Origin: Streptomyces tirandamycinicus
Lineage (GTDB): Bacteria > Actinomycetota > Actinomycetes > Streptomycetales > Streptomycetaceae
Reading direction: 5' to 3'
Assembly (NCBI RefSeq): GCF_003097515.1
Contig: NZ_CP029188.1
Coordinates: 3,040,501-3,104,500, forward strand
DNA: 64,000 nucleotides
Shown: positions 7,748-15,257 of the stretch, piece after piece
Layout: the number at the start of each line of letters is the position of its first letter
Position numbering within the stretch: position 1 is the stretch's first letter
The notes under the pieces: model-generated
What the model was told of the DNA's origin: nothing
Seen by the model: only the letters and a program-made list of their open reading frames with translations
Databases searched by the model: none
Position numbers and translations under genes: made by a program

Positions 7748-8089
7748 GGGGCAAGGGTACGACGCGGGACCGCCGAGCTGTCGTGACCCGGGTCACAGGG
7801 CCCGCGGGCAGGTTCGCCCGCCGGGCGGGGCCGGGCCACGGACCGGGTCACCGGGCCGAGCCACGGGCGGGCCACGGGCGGGCCACGGTCCGGCACCGGC
7901 CGGGCACCGGCGCACCGGATGACCGCCGCCGGGCGGGCGCGACGGCTCCGCCCGGACCAGGCCGCACGCGGCGGGCCGTACCCCGGTCTGAACGGGGCCG
8001 GGCACCGGCGGCGGTGGGCCCCGCAGCCCGGTGGCGCGGGGCCGGGCACCGGCCGCGTGAAGACTTCGGCGCCCCGGTCGGTCCGCCGG
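7748..8089. other. Promoter region and repeats between leader peptide and toxin gene
   Basis: Besides the leader-peptide promoter and the palindrome at 7783-7796, this stretch holds imperfect direct repeats of GCGGGCCACGG (about 7858-7892) and CCGGGCACCGG (about 7897-7910 and 7998-8052). No further gene is supported. Confidence 0.5.
7783..7796. promoter_or_regulatory. 14-bp perfect palindrome, candidate operator
   Basis: GTGACCCGGGTCAC is a perfect palindrome 36-49 bp upstream of the leaderless leader-peptide ATG, that is, at or just upstream of the -35 region of its promoter. The size suits a dimeric regulator. The protein that would bind is not identifiable from the window. Confidence 0.5.
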
Positions 8090-8491
8090 TCAGATGCCCA
8101 TGAGCCGGATCCGGTCTCCGCAGAGTCTGGCCATGTCGTCGAGATCGGACGTCATCATCACCACGGGGCCCGGCTGGCGCAGCGCCATCTCGGCGACGGT
8201 CGCGTCGATGGCGTACTTGTGACCGTGCAGTCCGGCGTCCTTGAGCAGCCGGGCGGCGGCCTTCGCGGACTCCTCGGTGACGGGCTCCACCTTGACGCGG
8301 GAGAGAAGCCAGTTCAGGCGGGGAATGCTGGTTCCGGCGCGGGTGGCCTCGATGATGGTGTTCGCGCAGAGAGCCAGGGTGGCTTCCTGTTCGTAGAAGA
8401 TCTGGATGCGCCTTTCAACCGTGCGATCCTGCTGGATCCAGGCCGACAGACCCTCCGAGTCCAGGACGAGAGTGTTGGCGACGAGACTCAA
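8090..8491 (-). CDS. vapC: PIN-domain ribonuclease toxin (VapC-like)
   Basis: The 133-residue PIN-like protein has an acidic set compatible with Mg-dependent RNase activity: Asp in LVLDSEG near residue 11, Glu in NTIIEATRAG near 47, Asp in YAIDATVAEMAL near 96 and Asp in TSDLDDMARL near 116. VapC toxins cleave tRNA or rRNA and are neutralised by the cognate antitoxin. The start is a TTG that overlaps the antitoxin stop (TTGA), so synthesis is translationally coupled. The pair sits between the oxygenase and a TetR gene and may be an acquired module. Confidence 0.82.
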   Translation of the reverse strand: MSLVANTLVLDSEGLSAWIQQDRTVERRIQIFYEQEATLALCANTIIEATRAGTSIPRLNWLLSRVKVEPVTEESAKAAARLLKDAGLHGHKYAIDATVAEMALRQPGPVVMMTSDLDDMARLCGDRIRLMGI

Positions 8492-8736
8492 GCGGCCCTC
8501 GCACTCGGGTCAGGAGCGAGCACTGCGGCGATCTCCGCACGGGCCTCGGCGAGCTCTTCCTCGGTGAAGGCACCGTGTTCATCCTGATACCGCCTGAGCT
8601 CCTCACCGAGGAGCTCATGTCTGATCTTGCGCGCCACCGCCTCGGCCACGTACGCGGACACGTTGTCCGTCAGCTTCTTCAGCGCTTCCACGTCGGCGGT
8701 GGGGAGGGTCACCGTGATGCGAGTCGTCTCGGCCAT
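8488..8736 (-). CDS. vapB: Ribbon-helix-helix antitoxin of the VapC-like toxin
   Basis: The 82-residue protein starts with RITVTLPTADVEALKKL, a ribbon-helix-helix DNA-binding pattern. It continues with an acidic helical tail (RRYQDEHGAFTEEELAEA) of the kind that wraps around a PIN toxin. The start is ATG at 8736. An in-frame GTG at 8754 adds six residues (MGYRGP) and lies directly beside the palindrome, so a leaderless GTG start is also possible. Antitoxins of this type repress their own operon, and the operator candidate lies at 8755-8779. Confidence 0.8.
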   Translation of the reverse strand: MAETTRITVTLPTADVEALKKLTDNVSAYVAEAVARKIRHELLGEELRRYQDEHGAFTEEELAEARAEIAAVLAPDPSARAA

Positions 8737-8754
8737 GGGCCCACGATACCCCAC

Positions 8755-8779
8755 ATCTGCATACCATCAGTATGCAGAT
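8755..8779. promoter_or_regulatory. 25-bp inverted repeat, vapBC autoregulatory operator
   Basis: A perfect 10-bp inverted repeat, ATCTGCATAC and GTATGCAGAT, has a 5-nt spacer and lies immediately upstream of the antitoxin. It is AT-richer than its surroundings and contains -10-like sequence on the minus strand, so repressor and polymerase would compete. The spacer includes the TGA stop (8767-8769) of the upstream tetR gene, so the operator is built into the end of a coding region. Confidence 0.75.
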
Positions 8780-9384
8780 ACGTTTCCCCCCAGCGTCTCC
8801 TCCAGCAGCCGCGCCCACTGCCCCACGACCCGCCTCCGCCGTGCCGCGTCGTCGGTCAGCAGGTTCGCGAGCCCCAGGCCGCGGGCCATGTCGAGCAGCC
8901 CCTGGACGGTCTCGCGCACGCCCGGCACCGTCTCGTCCGCGCCGAGCAGCTCCACCGCGATGCGGTGGGTCTCCCGGCCGACCCGCGCCTCCAGTTCGGT
9001 GACCGGGCCGCGCAGCTGCTCCTCGTTGGAGGCCGCGACCCAGAGATGGAGTGCGGCCCGGAACAGCGGGCCGGTGTAGAGGTCGACCAGGGCCGCCACG
9101 ACGGCCGCCCGGCTCTGGCCGGGGAGGGACCGCAGGGCCGAGGAGCGCTCCTCGGCCACGTACTCCACGGCCGCCGTGAACAGGTCCTCCCTGGTCGGGA
9201 AGTGGTGCTGTGCCGCGCCCCGCGAGACCCCGGCCCGCTCGGCCACCACCGAGACGGTGGAGCCCGCCCAGCCGCGTTCGGCGAGGCAGGCCACCGCGGC
9301 CTCCAGGAGCCGCTGCCGGGTCGCCCGGCTGCGGTCCTGCTTGGGCTCCTTGGCGGAGCCGGCGGGGGAGGTCACAACACCCAT
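8767..9384 (-). CDS. TetR-family regulator at the end of the acyl-CoA operon
   Basis: The 205-residue protein has a TetR HTH at the N-terminus (RATRQRLLEAAVACLAERG, then VVAERAGVSRGAAQHHF) and an all-helical ligand domain. It is the last gene of a leftward operon of acyl-CoA enzymes. Such regulators commonly sense acyl-CoA thioesters and repress their own operon. The frame opens at ATG 9384, but a GTG at 9375 overlaps the preceding stop as GTGA and is an equally good, coupled start. The probable target is the palindrome at 19560-19577 in front of the first gene. The 3' end overlaps the vapBC operator. Confidence 0.85.
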   Translation of the reverse strand: MGVVTSPAGSAKEPKQDRSRATRQRLLEAAVACLAERGWAGSTVSVVAERAGVSRGAAQHHFPTREDLFTAAVEYVAEERSSALRSLPGQSRAAVVAALVDLYTGPLFRAALHLWVAASNEEQLRGPVTELEARVGRETHRIAVELLGADETVPGVRETVQGLLDMARGLGLANLLTDDAARRRRVVGQWARLLEETLGGNVSAY

Positions 9385-10121
9385 GCGGGGTCCCGTCGTT
9401 CGAGGAAGGCCGTCATTCCCTCGCGCGCCTCCGCCGAGGCGAAGAGCGAAGCCGAGCGCTGGACGAGGTCCTCGGCGTCACGGTCGAAGGTCTCCCGCAC
9501 CCTAGCCGTGAGCAGCTGCTTCGTCGCGTCCAGGGCCTGCGGTGAGGCTCTGCGGAAGCCGTCGAGCACCGGCGCGAGGGCCTCGTCGACGTCCTCGGCG
9601 ACCGCCGTCAGCAGTCCCATCCGGGCCGCCTCCGCGGCACCGAAACGCTCGCCGCTCAGGTAGTAGCGGGCGGCCGCCCGGGGCTCCAGACGCGGCAGCA
9701 GCGGCAGGGAGATCACGGCGGGCGCCACCCCGATCCGCACCTCGGTGAACGCGAAGTCGGACCCGGCGGACGCCGCGGCGACGTCGCAGGCGCCGACGAG
9801 GCCGAGGCCGCCCGCCCGCACCCGGCCGGTCACCCGCGCCACCACGGGCTTGGGCAGTTCGACGATCCGCCGCAGCAGCGCGACGAAGGTGTACGGGTTT
9901 GGGGGCTCCTTCAGATCGGCTCCGGCGCTGAAGGTGCCGCCGGTGTGGGTCAGCACGACGGCCCGTACGGCGGGGTCCTTACCGCACTCGGCCACGGCGT
10001 CGGCCAGCTCCCCGACGAGCCGCGCCGACAGGGCGTTGCGGTTCGCCGGCGAGTCCAGCGTCAGCGTGGTGATGCCGCGTGCGGTCGCCGCCTTGACGGT
10101 CTCGTTGCCGGTGGATGTCAC
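9372..10121 (-). CDS. Enoyl-CoA hydratase/isomerase family protein
   Basis: The 249-residue crotonase-fold protein has the oxyanion-hole segments TGGTFSAGADLKEP and RAGGLGLVGACDVAAA (canonical second motif GGGxGL, here AGGLGL). FAFTEVRIGVAPAVISL is where one of the catalytic glutamates usually lies. It would hydrate a 2-enoyl-CoA made by the acyl-CoA dehydrogenase or carboxylase encoded upstream. The start ATG overlaps the stop of the CoA ligase by 4 nt (ATGA), and the stop overlaps the TetR gene, so the three are translationally coupled. Confidence 0.85.
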   Translation of the reverse strand: MTSTGNETVKAATARGITTLTLDSPANRNALSARLVGELADAVAECGKDPAVRAVVLTHTGGTFSAGADLKEPPNPYTFVALLRRIVELPKPVVARVTGRVRAGGLGLVGACDVAAASAGSDFAFTEVRIGVAPAVISLPLLPRLEPRAAARYYLSGERFGAAEAARMGLLTAVAEDVDEALAPVLDGFRRASPQALDATKQLLTARVRETFDRDAEDLVQRSASLFASAEAREGMTAFLERRDPAWVL

Positions 10122-11743
10122 GTGGTCTCCTTCGCAGGGTCCGCCCGGTACTCCCCGTTGTGCCGGTTACGCCGGGTCTCCCGGTCGCGCAGTTCACGGC
10201 GGAGGATCTTCCCCGAGGCGGCCCGGGGCACTCCGTCGACGAACTCGACCCGCCGGATCTTCTTGTACGGGGCCACCCGCCCGGCGACATGGGCCAGGAC
10301 GGCGTCGGCGGTCAGATCGGGCGCGGCGGCCTGCCGTACGACGTACGCCTTGGGTATCTCGTTCCCGTCGTCGTCGTACACGCCGATCACGGCCGCGTCC
10401 GCGATGCCCTCGTGGGTGAGCAGCAGGGCCTCCAGCTCCGCGGGGGCGACCTGGAAGCCCTTGTACTTGATGAGTTCCTTGACCCGGTCGACGACGAACA
10501 GCCAGCCGTCGTCGTCGACGCGGCCGATGTCGCCGGTGTGCACCCACCCCTCGTCGTCGATCATGGCGGCGGTGGCGTCGGGCCGGTTCAGATAGCCCTT
10601 CATCACCTGCGGACCGCGAATGGCGATCTCGCCCTCCTCGCCGGGCGCGGCGTCCCGGCCGGGGTCGTCGAGCGCCAGAATCCGCATCTCGGTGCAGGGC
10701 AGCAGCTTGCCCACGGCGCCGGGCGGCGGGTTCTCGGCGTCCAGCGGCACGACATGGGTGCCGGGCGACAACTCGGTCATGCCGTACGCCTGGAGCACCG
10801 GCGGCAGCCCCAGCCGCTCCGAACAGGCCCTGGCGAGCCCGGCGTCGAGCGGCGCCGCCGCGCTGACGACGTACTCCAGCGACGACAGGTCGTAGCGTGC
10901 CACCGCCGGGTGCTTGGCCAGCGCCAGCACGATCGGCGGGGCCACGTACAGGGCGTTGATCCGGTGCTTCTCGATCGCCGCGAGGAACTGGTCGAGGTCG
11001 AACCGGGGCAGCACGACGACGGTGGCCCCGTTGCGCAGCGGGGCGTTCATCAGCGCGGTGAGGCCGTAGATGTGGAAGAACGGCAGCACGGCGAGGATGC
11101 GGTCGCCGGGCTTCATGGGGATGACGGGGTCCAGCTGCGCCAGGTTGGTCGCGATGGACCGGTGGGTGAGCATGACCCCCTTGGGCACGCCGGTCGTGCC
11201 GGAGGAGTACGGCAGGGCCGCGACGTCCTCGGCGGGGTCGATCGCCACATCGGGTTCGGGGGCGGTGCAGCCGAGCATGCCGAGGATCGACCGGTGGCCC
11301 TCGGCCTCGTCGCAGACGAAGATCTCCTCTATCCCGCCGACCAGTTCGGCGGCCCGCCGGGCCGCTTCGAGCAGCGGGGAGACGGTGACGATCCAGCGTG
11401 CGGAGGAGTCGCCCAGCTGCTTGGCGAACTCCTCCGCCGTGGACAGCGGATGGACGGTGGTGACGGACGCCCCGGCGCGGGTGGCGGCGTAGAAGACCAC
11501 CGGGTAGGCGACCGTGTTGGGGCTGTGCAGGGCGAGCACGTCGCCCTTGCGGACGCCCGCGTCGGCGAGCGCCGCGGCGAGCCTGCGGTGGTACGTGTCG
11601 AGCTGGGCGTACGTGAGCGTCGTGCCGCCGGTCCCGTCGACCAGGGCGACGGTGTCGCCGTACCCGGCCGCCCGGCCCAGGACGGCCTCGTGGATGGGGA
11701 CGGAGAGGGACGGGACGTCCGCGTACTCGCTGTGCATCACCAT
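10118..11743 (-). CDS. 4-coumarate/cinnamate-type acid:CoA ligase (ANL superfamily)
   Basis: The 541-residue adenylate-forming ligase activates a carboxylic acid as acyl-AMP and then as a CoA thioester. The P-loop-like motif A3 is PYSSGTTGVPKGVMLTH, A5 is LQAYGMTELSP, A8 is WVHTGDIGRVDDDGWLFVVD followed by RVKELIKYKG, and the catalytic lysine is in PRAASGKILRREL. From its place it corresponds to S. coelicolor SCO4383, which I recall was characterised as a cinnamate:CoA ligase. Substrate specificity here is not proven. The ATG at 11743 has AAGGGG 6 nt upstream. It is coupled to the hydratase gene downstream. Confidence 0.85.
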   Translation of the reverse strand: MVMHSEYADVPSLSVPIHEAVLGRAAGYGDTVALVDGTGGTTLTYAQLDTYHRRLAAALADAGVRKGDVLALHSPNTVAYPVVFYAATRAGASVTTVHPLSTAEEFAKQLGDSSARWIVTVSPLLEAARRAAELVGGIEEIFVCDEAEGHRSILGMLGCTAPEPDVAIDPAEDVAALPYSSGTTGVPKGVMLTHRSIATNLAQLDPVIPMKPGDRILAVLPFFHIYGLTALMNAPLRNGATVVVLPRFDLDQFLAAIEKHRINALYVAPPIVLALAKHPAVARYDLSSLEYVVSAAAPLDAGLARACSERLGLPPVLQAYGMTELSPGTHVVPLDAENPPPGAVGKLLPCTEMRILALDDPGRDAAPGEEGEIAIRGPQVMKGYLNRPDATAAMIDDEGWVHTGDIGRVDDDGWLFVVDRVKELIKYKGFQVAPAELEALLLTHEGIADAAVIGVYDDDGNEIPKAYVVRQAAAPDLTADAVLAHVAGRVAPYKKIRRVEFVDGVPRAASGKILRRELRDRETRRNRHNGEYRADPAKETT

Positions 11744-11765
11744 GGCAGCCCCTTCGCGGTCGGAT

Positions 11766-11900
11766 GGTGGCCGGGCGGTGGCCGGGTGGCGGCCGGGCCG
11801 TGGCCGGGTCGCCGGGCCGTGGCCAGGTCGCCGGGCCGTGGCCAGGTCGCCGGGCCGTGGCCAGGTCGCCGGGCCGTGGCCAGGTCGCCAGGTCCTGGTC
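11766..11900. repeat. 19-bp tandem array between acyl-CoA dehydrogenase and ligase genes
   Basis: GTGGCCAGGTCGCCGGGCC (19 bp) repeats about four times with degenerate copies before it. The unit is not a multiple of 3, consistent with non-coding DNA. It fills the 172-bp gap inside the operon and could fold into GGCC-based hairpins that modulate read-through. Confidence 0.75.
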
Positions 11901-11915
11901 GCCAGAATCCCCCCG

Positions 11916-13133
11916 TCAGTACGACTTGGGGAGACCCAGGGACTGATGGGACACGAAATTCAGCACCATCTCGCGGCTGACCGGGGCGATCCGGGCGACC
12001 CGGGCAGCGGTGACCAGGGACGCGAGGCCGTACTCCCGGGTGAGGCCGTTGCCGCCGAGTGTGTGGACGGCCTGGTCGACGGCCCTGACGCAGGCCTCAC
12101 CGGCCGCGTACTTGGCCATGTTGGCGGCCTCGCCCGCGCCCAGGTCGTCACCGGCGTCGTAGAGCGCCGCGGCCTTCTGCATCATCAGCCGGGCGAGCTC
12201 CAGCTCGATGTGCGCCTGGGCGAGCGGGTGGGCGATGGCCTGGTGGGCGCCGATGGGCGCGTTCCAGACCTGCCGCTCCTTGGCGTACTCCACGGCGCGG
12301 GCCACCGCGTAGCGGCCCATGCCGATCGCGAACGCGGCCGTCATCACGCGCTCCGGGTTGAGCCCGGCGAACAGCTGGAGCAGACCGGCGTCCTCCTCGC
12401 CCACCAGCGCGTCCCGCGGCAGTTCCACGTCGTCGAGGACCAGCTCGAACTGCTTCTCCTGGGCGAAGAGTTCCATGTCGATCGGGGAACGGCCGAAGCC
12501 GGGCGCGTCCCGCGGGACGATGAACAGGCACGGCTTCAGCTTCCCGGTCCGGGCGTCCTCGGTACGGCCCACGATCAGGGTCGCGTCGGCGATGTCGACG
12601 CCGGAGATGAACACCTTGCGGCCGGAGAGGACCCAGCCGTCGTCCGTGCGCCGGGCGGTGGTGGTGATCCGGTGCGAGTTGGAGCCGGCGTCCGGCTCGG
12701 TGATGCCGAACGCCATGGTGCGGGTGCCGTCGGCGAGGCCCGGGAGCCACGCCCGGCGCTGCTCCTCGGTGCCGAAGCGGGCGATCACGGTGCCGCAGAT
12801 CGCGGGCGAGACCACCATCATCAGCAGGGGGCAGCCGGCGGCGCCGAGTTCCTCCAGCACGATGGACAGCTCGGCCAGGCCGCCGCCTCCGCCGCCGTAC
12901 TCCTCGGGGAGGTTGACCCCGAGGTAGCCGAGCTTGGCGGCCTCGGCCCACAGCGCCTCGCGGTCGTGGTCGCGGCCGTGCCGCTTCCCGAGGGCGGCGA
13001 CCGCGGCACGCAGCGCGGCACACTCCTCGCTCTCGACGACCGTGCGCGTACTCACGCTCGTGTTCGTACGTGTGCTCGTGCTCGTGCCTGTGCTCGTGCT
13101 CGTGCCTGTGCTCGTGCTCTTGCGGGTGCTCAT
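11916..13133 (-). CDS. Acyl-CoA dehydrogenase
   Basis: The 405-residue flavoenzyme oxidises an acyl-CoA at the alpha-beta bond. Family signatures are YLGVNLPEEYGGGGGGLAEL, MAFGITEPDAGSNSHRITTT (FAD-binding), ELVLDDVELPRDALVGEE and the C-terminal VDQAVHTLGGNGLTREYGL. The start ATG overlaps the carboxylase stop (ATGA). The first about 30 residues are a Thr/Ser/Arg repeat (STSTGTSTSTGTSTST) encoded by a degenerate CGTGCTCGTGCCTGTG-type array at 13040-13130. That leader is not expected in the family and may be a recent expansion, so the functional start could be nearer residue 30. Confidence 0.87.
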   Translation of the reverse strand: MSTRKSTSTGTSTSTGTSTSTRTNTSVSTRTVVESEECAALRAAVAALGKRHGRDHDREALWAEAAKLGYLGVNLPEEYGGGGGGLAELSIVLEELGAAGCPLLMMVVSPAICGTVIARFGTEEQRRAWLPGLADGTRTMAFGITEPDAGSNSHRITTTARRTDDGWVLSGRKVFISGVDIADATLIVGRTEDARTGKLKPCLFIVPRDAPGFGRSPIDMELFAQEKQFELVLDDVELPRDALVGEEDAGLLQLFAGLNPERVMTAAFAIGMGRYAVARAVEYAKERQVWNAPIGAHQAIAHPLAQAHIELELARLMMQKAAALYDAGDDLGAGEAANMAKYAAGEACVRAVDQAVHTLGGNGLTREYGLASLVTAARVARIAPVSREMVLNFVSHQSLGLPKSY

Positions 13134-15250
13134 GACGGGTGCTCCTCCTGTGCAGCGGCTTGAACGACGGCGAGAAGGGCACCGACCTCGACCTGGCGGC
13201 CGGGGGCGGCGTGGAGCGCGGTGAGGGTGCCGGAGGCCGGAGCGGTGATGCGGTGCTCCATCTTCATCGCCTCCAGCCAGACGAGCGGCTGGCCGGCGGT
13301 GACCGCGGCGCCGGGGGCGATGCCCTCGGCGACCCGGACGACCGTGCCGGGCATGGGGGCGAGCAGGGAACCGGGCTCGCGCTGGGCGGTGGGGTCGGGG
13401 AAGCGGGGCAGCCGGGTGAGGGTGTGGGCCGAGGTGGGGGTGTCGACGTGGACCCGGTCGTCCCCGTACACGGCGATCCGGAACTCCTTCTCCACGCCGT
13501 CGGTTTCGATCCGCACGGCGTCCGGGGCGGCACGGCGGACCCGCACTCCGGGGAAGTCCTCGGCCCGCACGCCGTCGCGGGTGAAGCGGTAGCGGACCTC
13601 GTGCTCGGTGTCCCGGCCCCGGTAGCGCTTGACCTGCGGCTGCGAGGAGAGGTTGCGCCAGCCGCCGAGGCGGGCGGTGGTGCCGGCCGCATCGCCGCCG
13701 GCCCGCCGGGCGGCGGCGTCCGCCAGGGCCGCGGCGAGCGCGGCGAGTTCCTCGCCGTCCGCCGCCCCGGTCAGTGCGGGCAGATGCCGGTCGTAGAACC
13801 CGGTGTCCATCCGGACCTCGGCGAACTCGGGGTGCCGCAGGGACCGTACGAGCAGTTCCCGGTTGGTCACCGGACCGTGGATCCGGGCCCGCGCCAGGTC
13901 GCCGGCGAGCCGCCGCACGGCCTCCCGCCGGGTGGGCGCCCAGACGACGACCTTGGCAATCATCGCGTCGTAGTGCACCCCGATCCGGTCGCCGTCGCCG
14001 TAGCCGGCGTCGACCCGCGTCCACGCCCGCGCGGACGGGGTGCCGGAGGCCCCGTCACCCGGCACCGGGCCCGGACCGGACGGGCTACCGGCGGTTCCGC
14101 CGCCCGGCGTACAGCCCGGACCGCACGGGCTACCCGAGGCCCCGTCACCCCGCGTCGAGCCCGGACCGGACGGGCTACCGGAGGCCCCGTCACCCCGCGT
14201 CGGGCCCGGGCCGCCGCCCGCCGGGAAGGACAGTGCGTGGAGCGTGCCCGTCTGCGGGGACCAGGAGCGCGACGGGTCCTCGGCGTACAGCCGGGCCTCC
14301 ACGGCGTGACCGCGCTGCGCGGGCGGAGCGGGCGGCAGGGCGGCACCCTCGGCGACCCGGATCTGCAGGGCCACCAGGTCGACACCGAACACCGCCTCGG
14401 TGACGGGGTGCTCCACCTGGAGCCGGGTGTTCATCTCCAGGAAGTGCGCCCGGGCGCCGACCACGAGGAACTCCACCGTGCCCGCGCCCCGATAGCCGGT
14501 CGCCCGGGCGGCCCGGACCGCCATCTCCTCCAGGCGGGCGGTCAGTTCCTCGCCCAGCCCCGGGGCGGGCGCCTCCTCGACGACCTTCTGGTGGCGGCGC
14601 TGCAGCGAGCAGTCCCGGGTGCCGAGGGCCCACACCGTGCCGTGGGCGTCCGCGAGGATCTGCACCTCCACATGGCGGCCGCCCTCGACGTACGGCTCGA
14701 CGAAGACCTCGCCGTCCCCGAAGGCGCTCAGGGCCTCGGCCCGGGCGGCGGCCAGCTCGTCCTTCAGCGCGTCCAGTTCGCGGACGACGCGCATCCCGCG
14801 ACCGCCGCCGCCCGCCGCCGCCTTCACCAGCAGGGGCAGATCGCCCTCGGTGACCGTGCCCGCGTCGAGCGGCGCGATCCCCATCAGCTCCTTGGCCCGG
14901 GTCTTGGACGCCATCGCCTCGATGGCGTCCGGGGGCGGCCCGATCCAGGTCAGGCCCGCGTCGACGACCTCGCGGGCGAAGTCGGCGTTCTCGGACAGGA
15001 ATCCGTAGCCGGGGTGGACGGCGTCCGCGCCGGCCGCGAGCGCCGCCTTCACGATCAGGTCGCCGCGCAGATAGGTGGCGGCGGGCGCGGCCCCCGGCAG
15101 CCGCACCGCGGCGTCGGCCTCCCGGGTGTGCAGGGCGCCCTCGTCCGGGTCGGCGTAGACGGCGACCGTCGCGATGCCGAGCTCCCGGCAGGTGCGGAAC
15201 ACCCGGCAGGCGATCTCACCGCGGTTGGCGACGAGCAGGGTTTCGATCAT
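13130..15250 (-). CDS. Acyl-CoA carboxylase alpha subunit (biotin carboxylase + BCCP)
   Basis: The 706-residue protein has an N-terminal biotin carboxylase (VANRGEIACRVFRTC; KAAAGGGGRGMRVV glycine loop; HVEVQILADAHG; EMNTRLQVEHPVTE) and a C-terminal biotinyl domain with the acceptor lysine in LEAMKMEHR. It carboxylates biotin and passes CO2 to the beta subunit, whose gene lies 7 bp upstream. Between the carboxylase core and its C-terminal part, a Gly/Ser/Pro insertion encoded by 45-bp direct repeats interrupts the family sequence (14024-14213). The stop overlaps the dehydrogenase start. Together with the beta subunit the best guess is a methylcrotonyl- or geranyl-CoA-type carboxylase. Confidence 0.88.
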   Translation of the reverse strand: MIETLLVANRGEIACRVFRTCRELGIATVAVYADPDEGALHTREADAAVRLPGAAPAATYLRGDLIVKAALAAGADAVHPGYGFLSENADFAREVVDAGLTWIGPPPDAIEAMASKTRAKELMGIAPLDAGTVTEGDLPLLVKAAAGGGGRGMRVVRELDALKDELAAARAEALSAFGDGEVFVEPYVEGGRHVEVQILADAHGTVWALGTRDCSLQRRHQKVVEEAPAPGLGEELTARLEEMAVRAARATGYRGAGTVEFLVVGARAHFLEMNTRLQVEHPVTEAVFGVDLVALQIRVAEGAALPPAPPAQRGHAVEARLYAEDPSRSWSPQTGTLHALSFPAGGGPGPTRGDGASGSPSGPGSTRGDGASGSPCGPGCTPGGGTAGSPSGPGPVPGDGASGTPSARAWTRVDAGYGDGDRIGVHYDAMIAKVVVWAPTRREAVRRLAGDLARARIHGPVTNRELLVRSLRHPEFAEVRMDTGFYDRHLPALTGAADGEELAALAAALADAAARRAGGDAAGTTARLGGWRNLSSQPQVKRYRGRDTEHEVRYRFTRDGVRAEDFPGVRVRRAAPDAVRIETDGVEKEFRIAVYGDDRVHVDTPTSAHTLTRLPRFPDPTAQREPGSLLAPMPGTVVRVAEGIAPGAAVTAGQPLVWLEAMKMEHRITAPASGTLTALHAAPGRQVEVGALLAVVQAAAQEEHPS
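14024..14213. repeat. 45-bp in-frame tandem repeat inside the carboxylase gene
   Basis: Copies begin at 14069, 14114 and 14159 with a partial one at 14204, an exact 45-bp period and a degenerate half copy on the left. Each unit encodes 15 residues of the pattern SGSPxGPGxTRGDGA. The period keeps the frame. The insertion lies in a surface-exposed part of the biotin carboxylase by comparison with family sequences, so the enzyme can probably tolerate it. Confidence 0.85.
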
Positions 15251-15257
15251 CGGGGCC

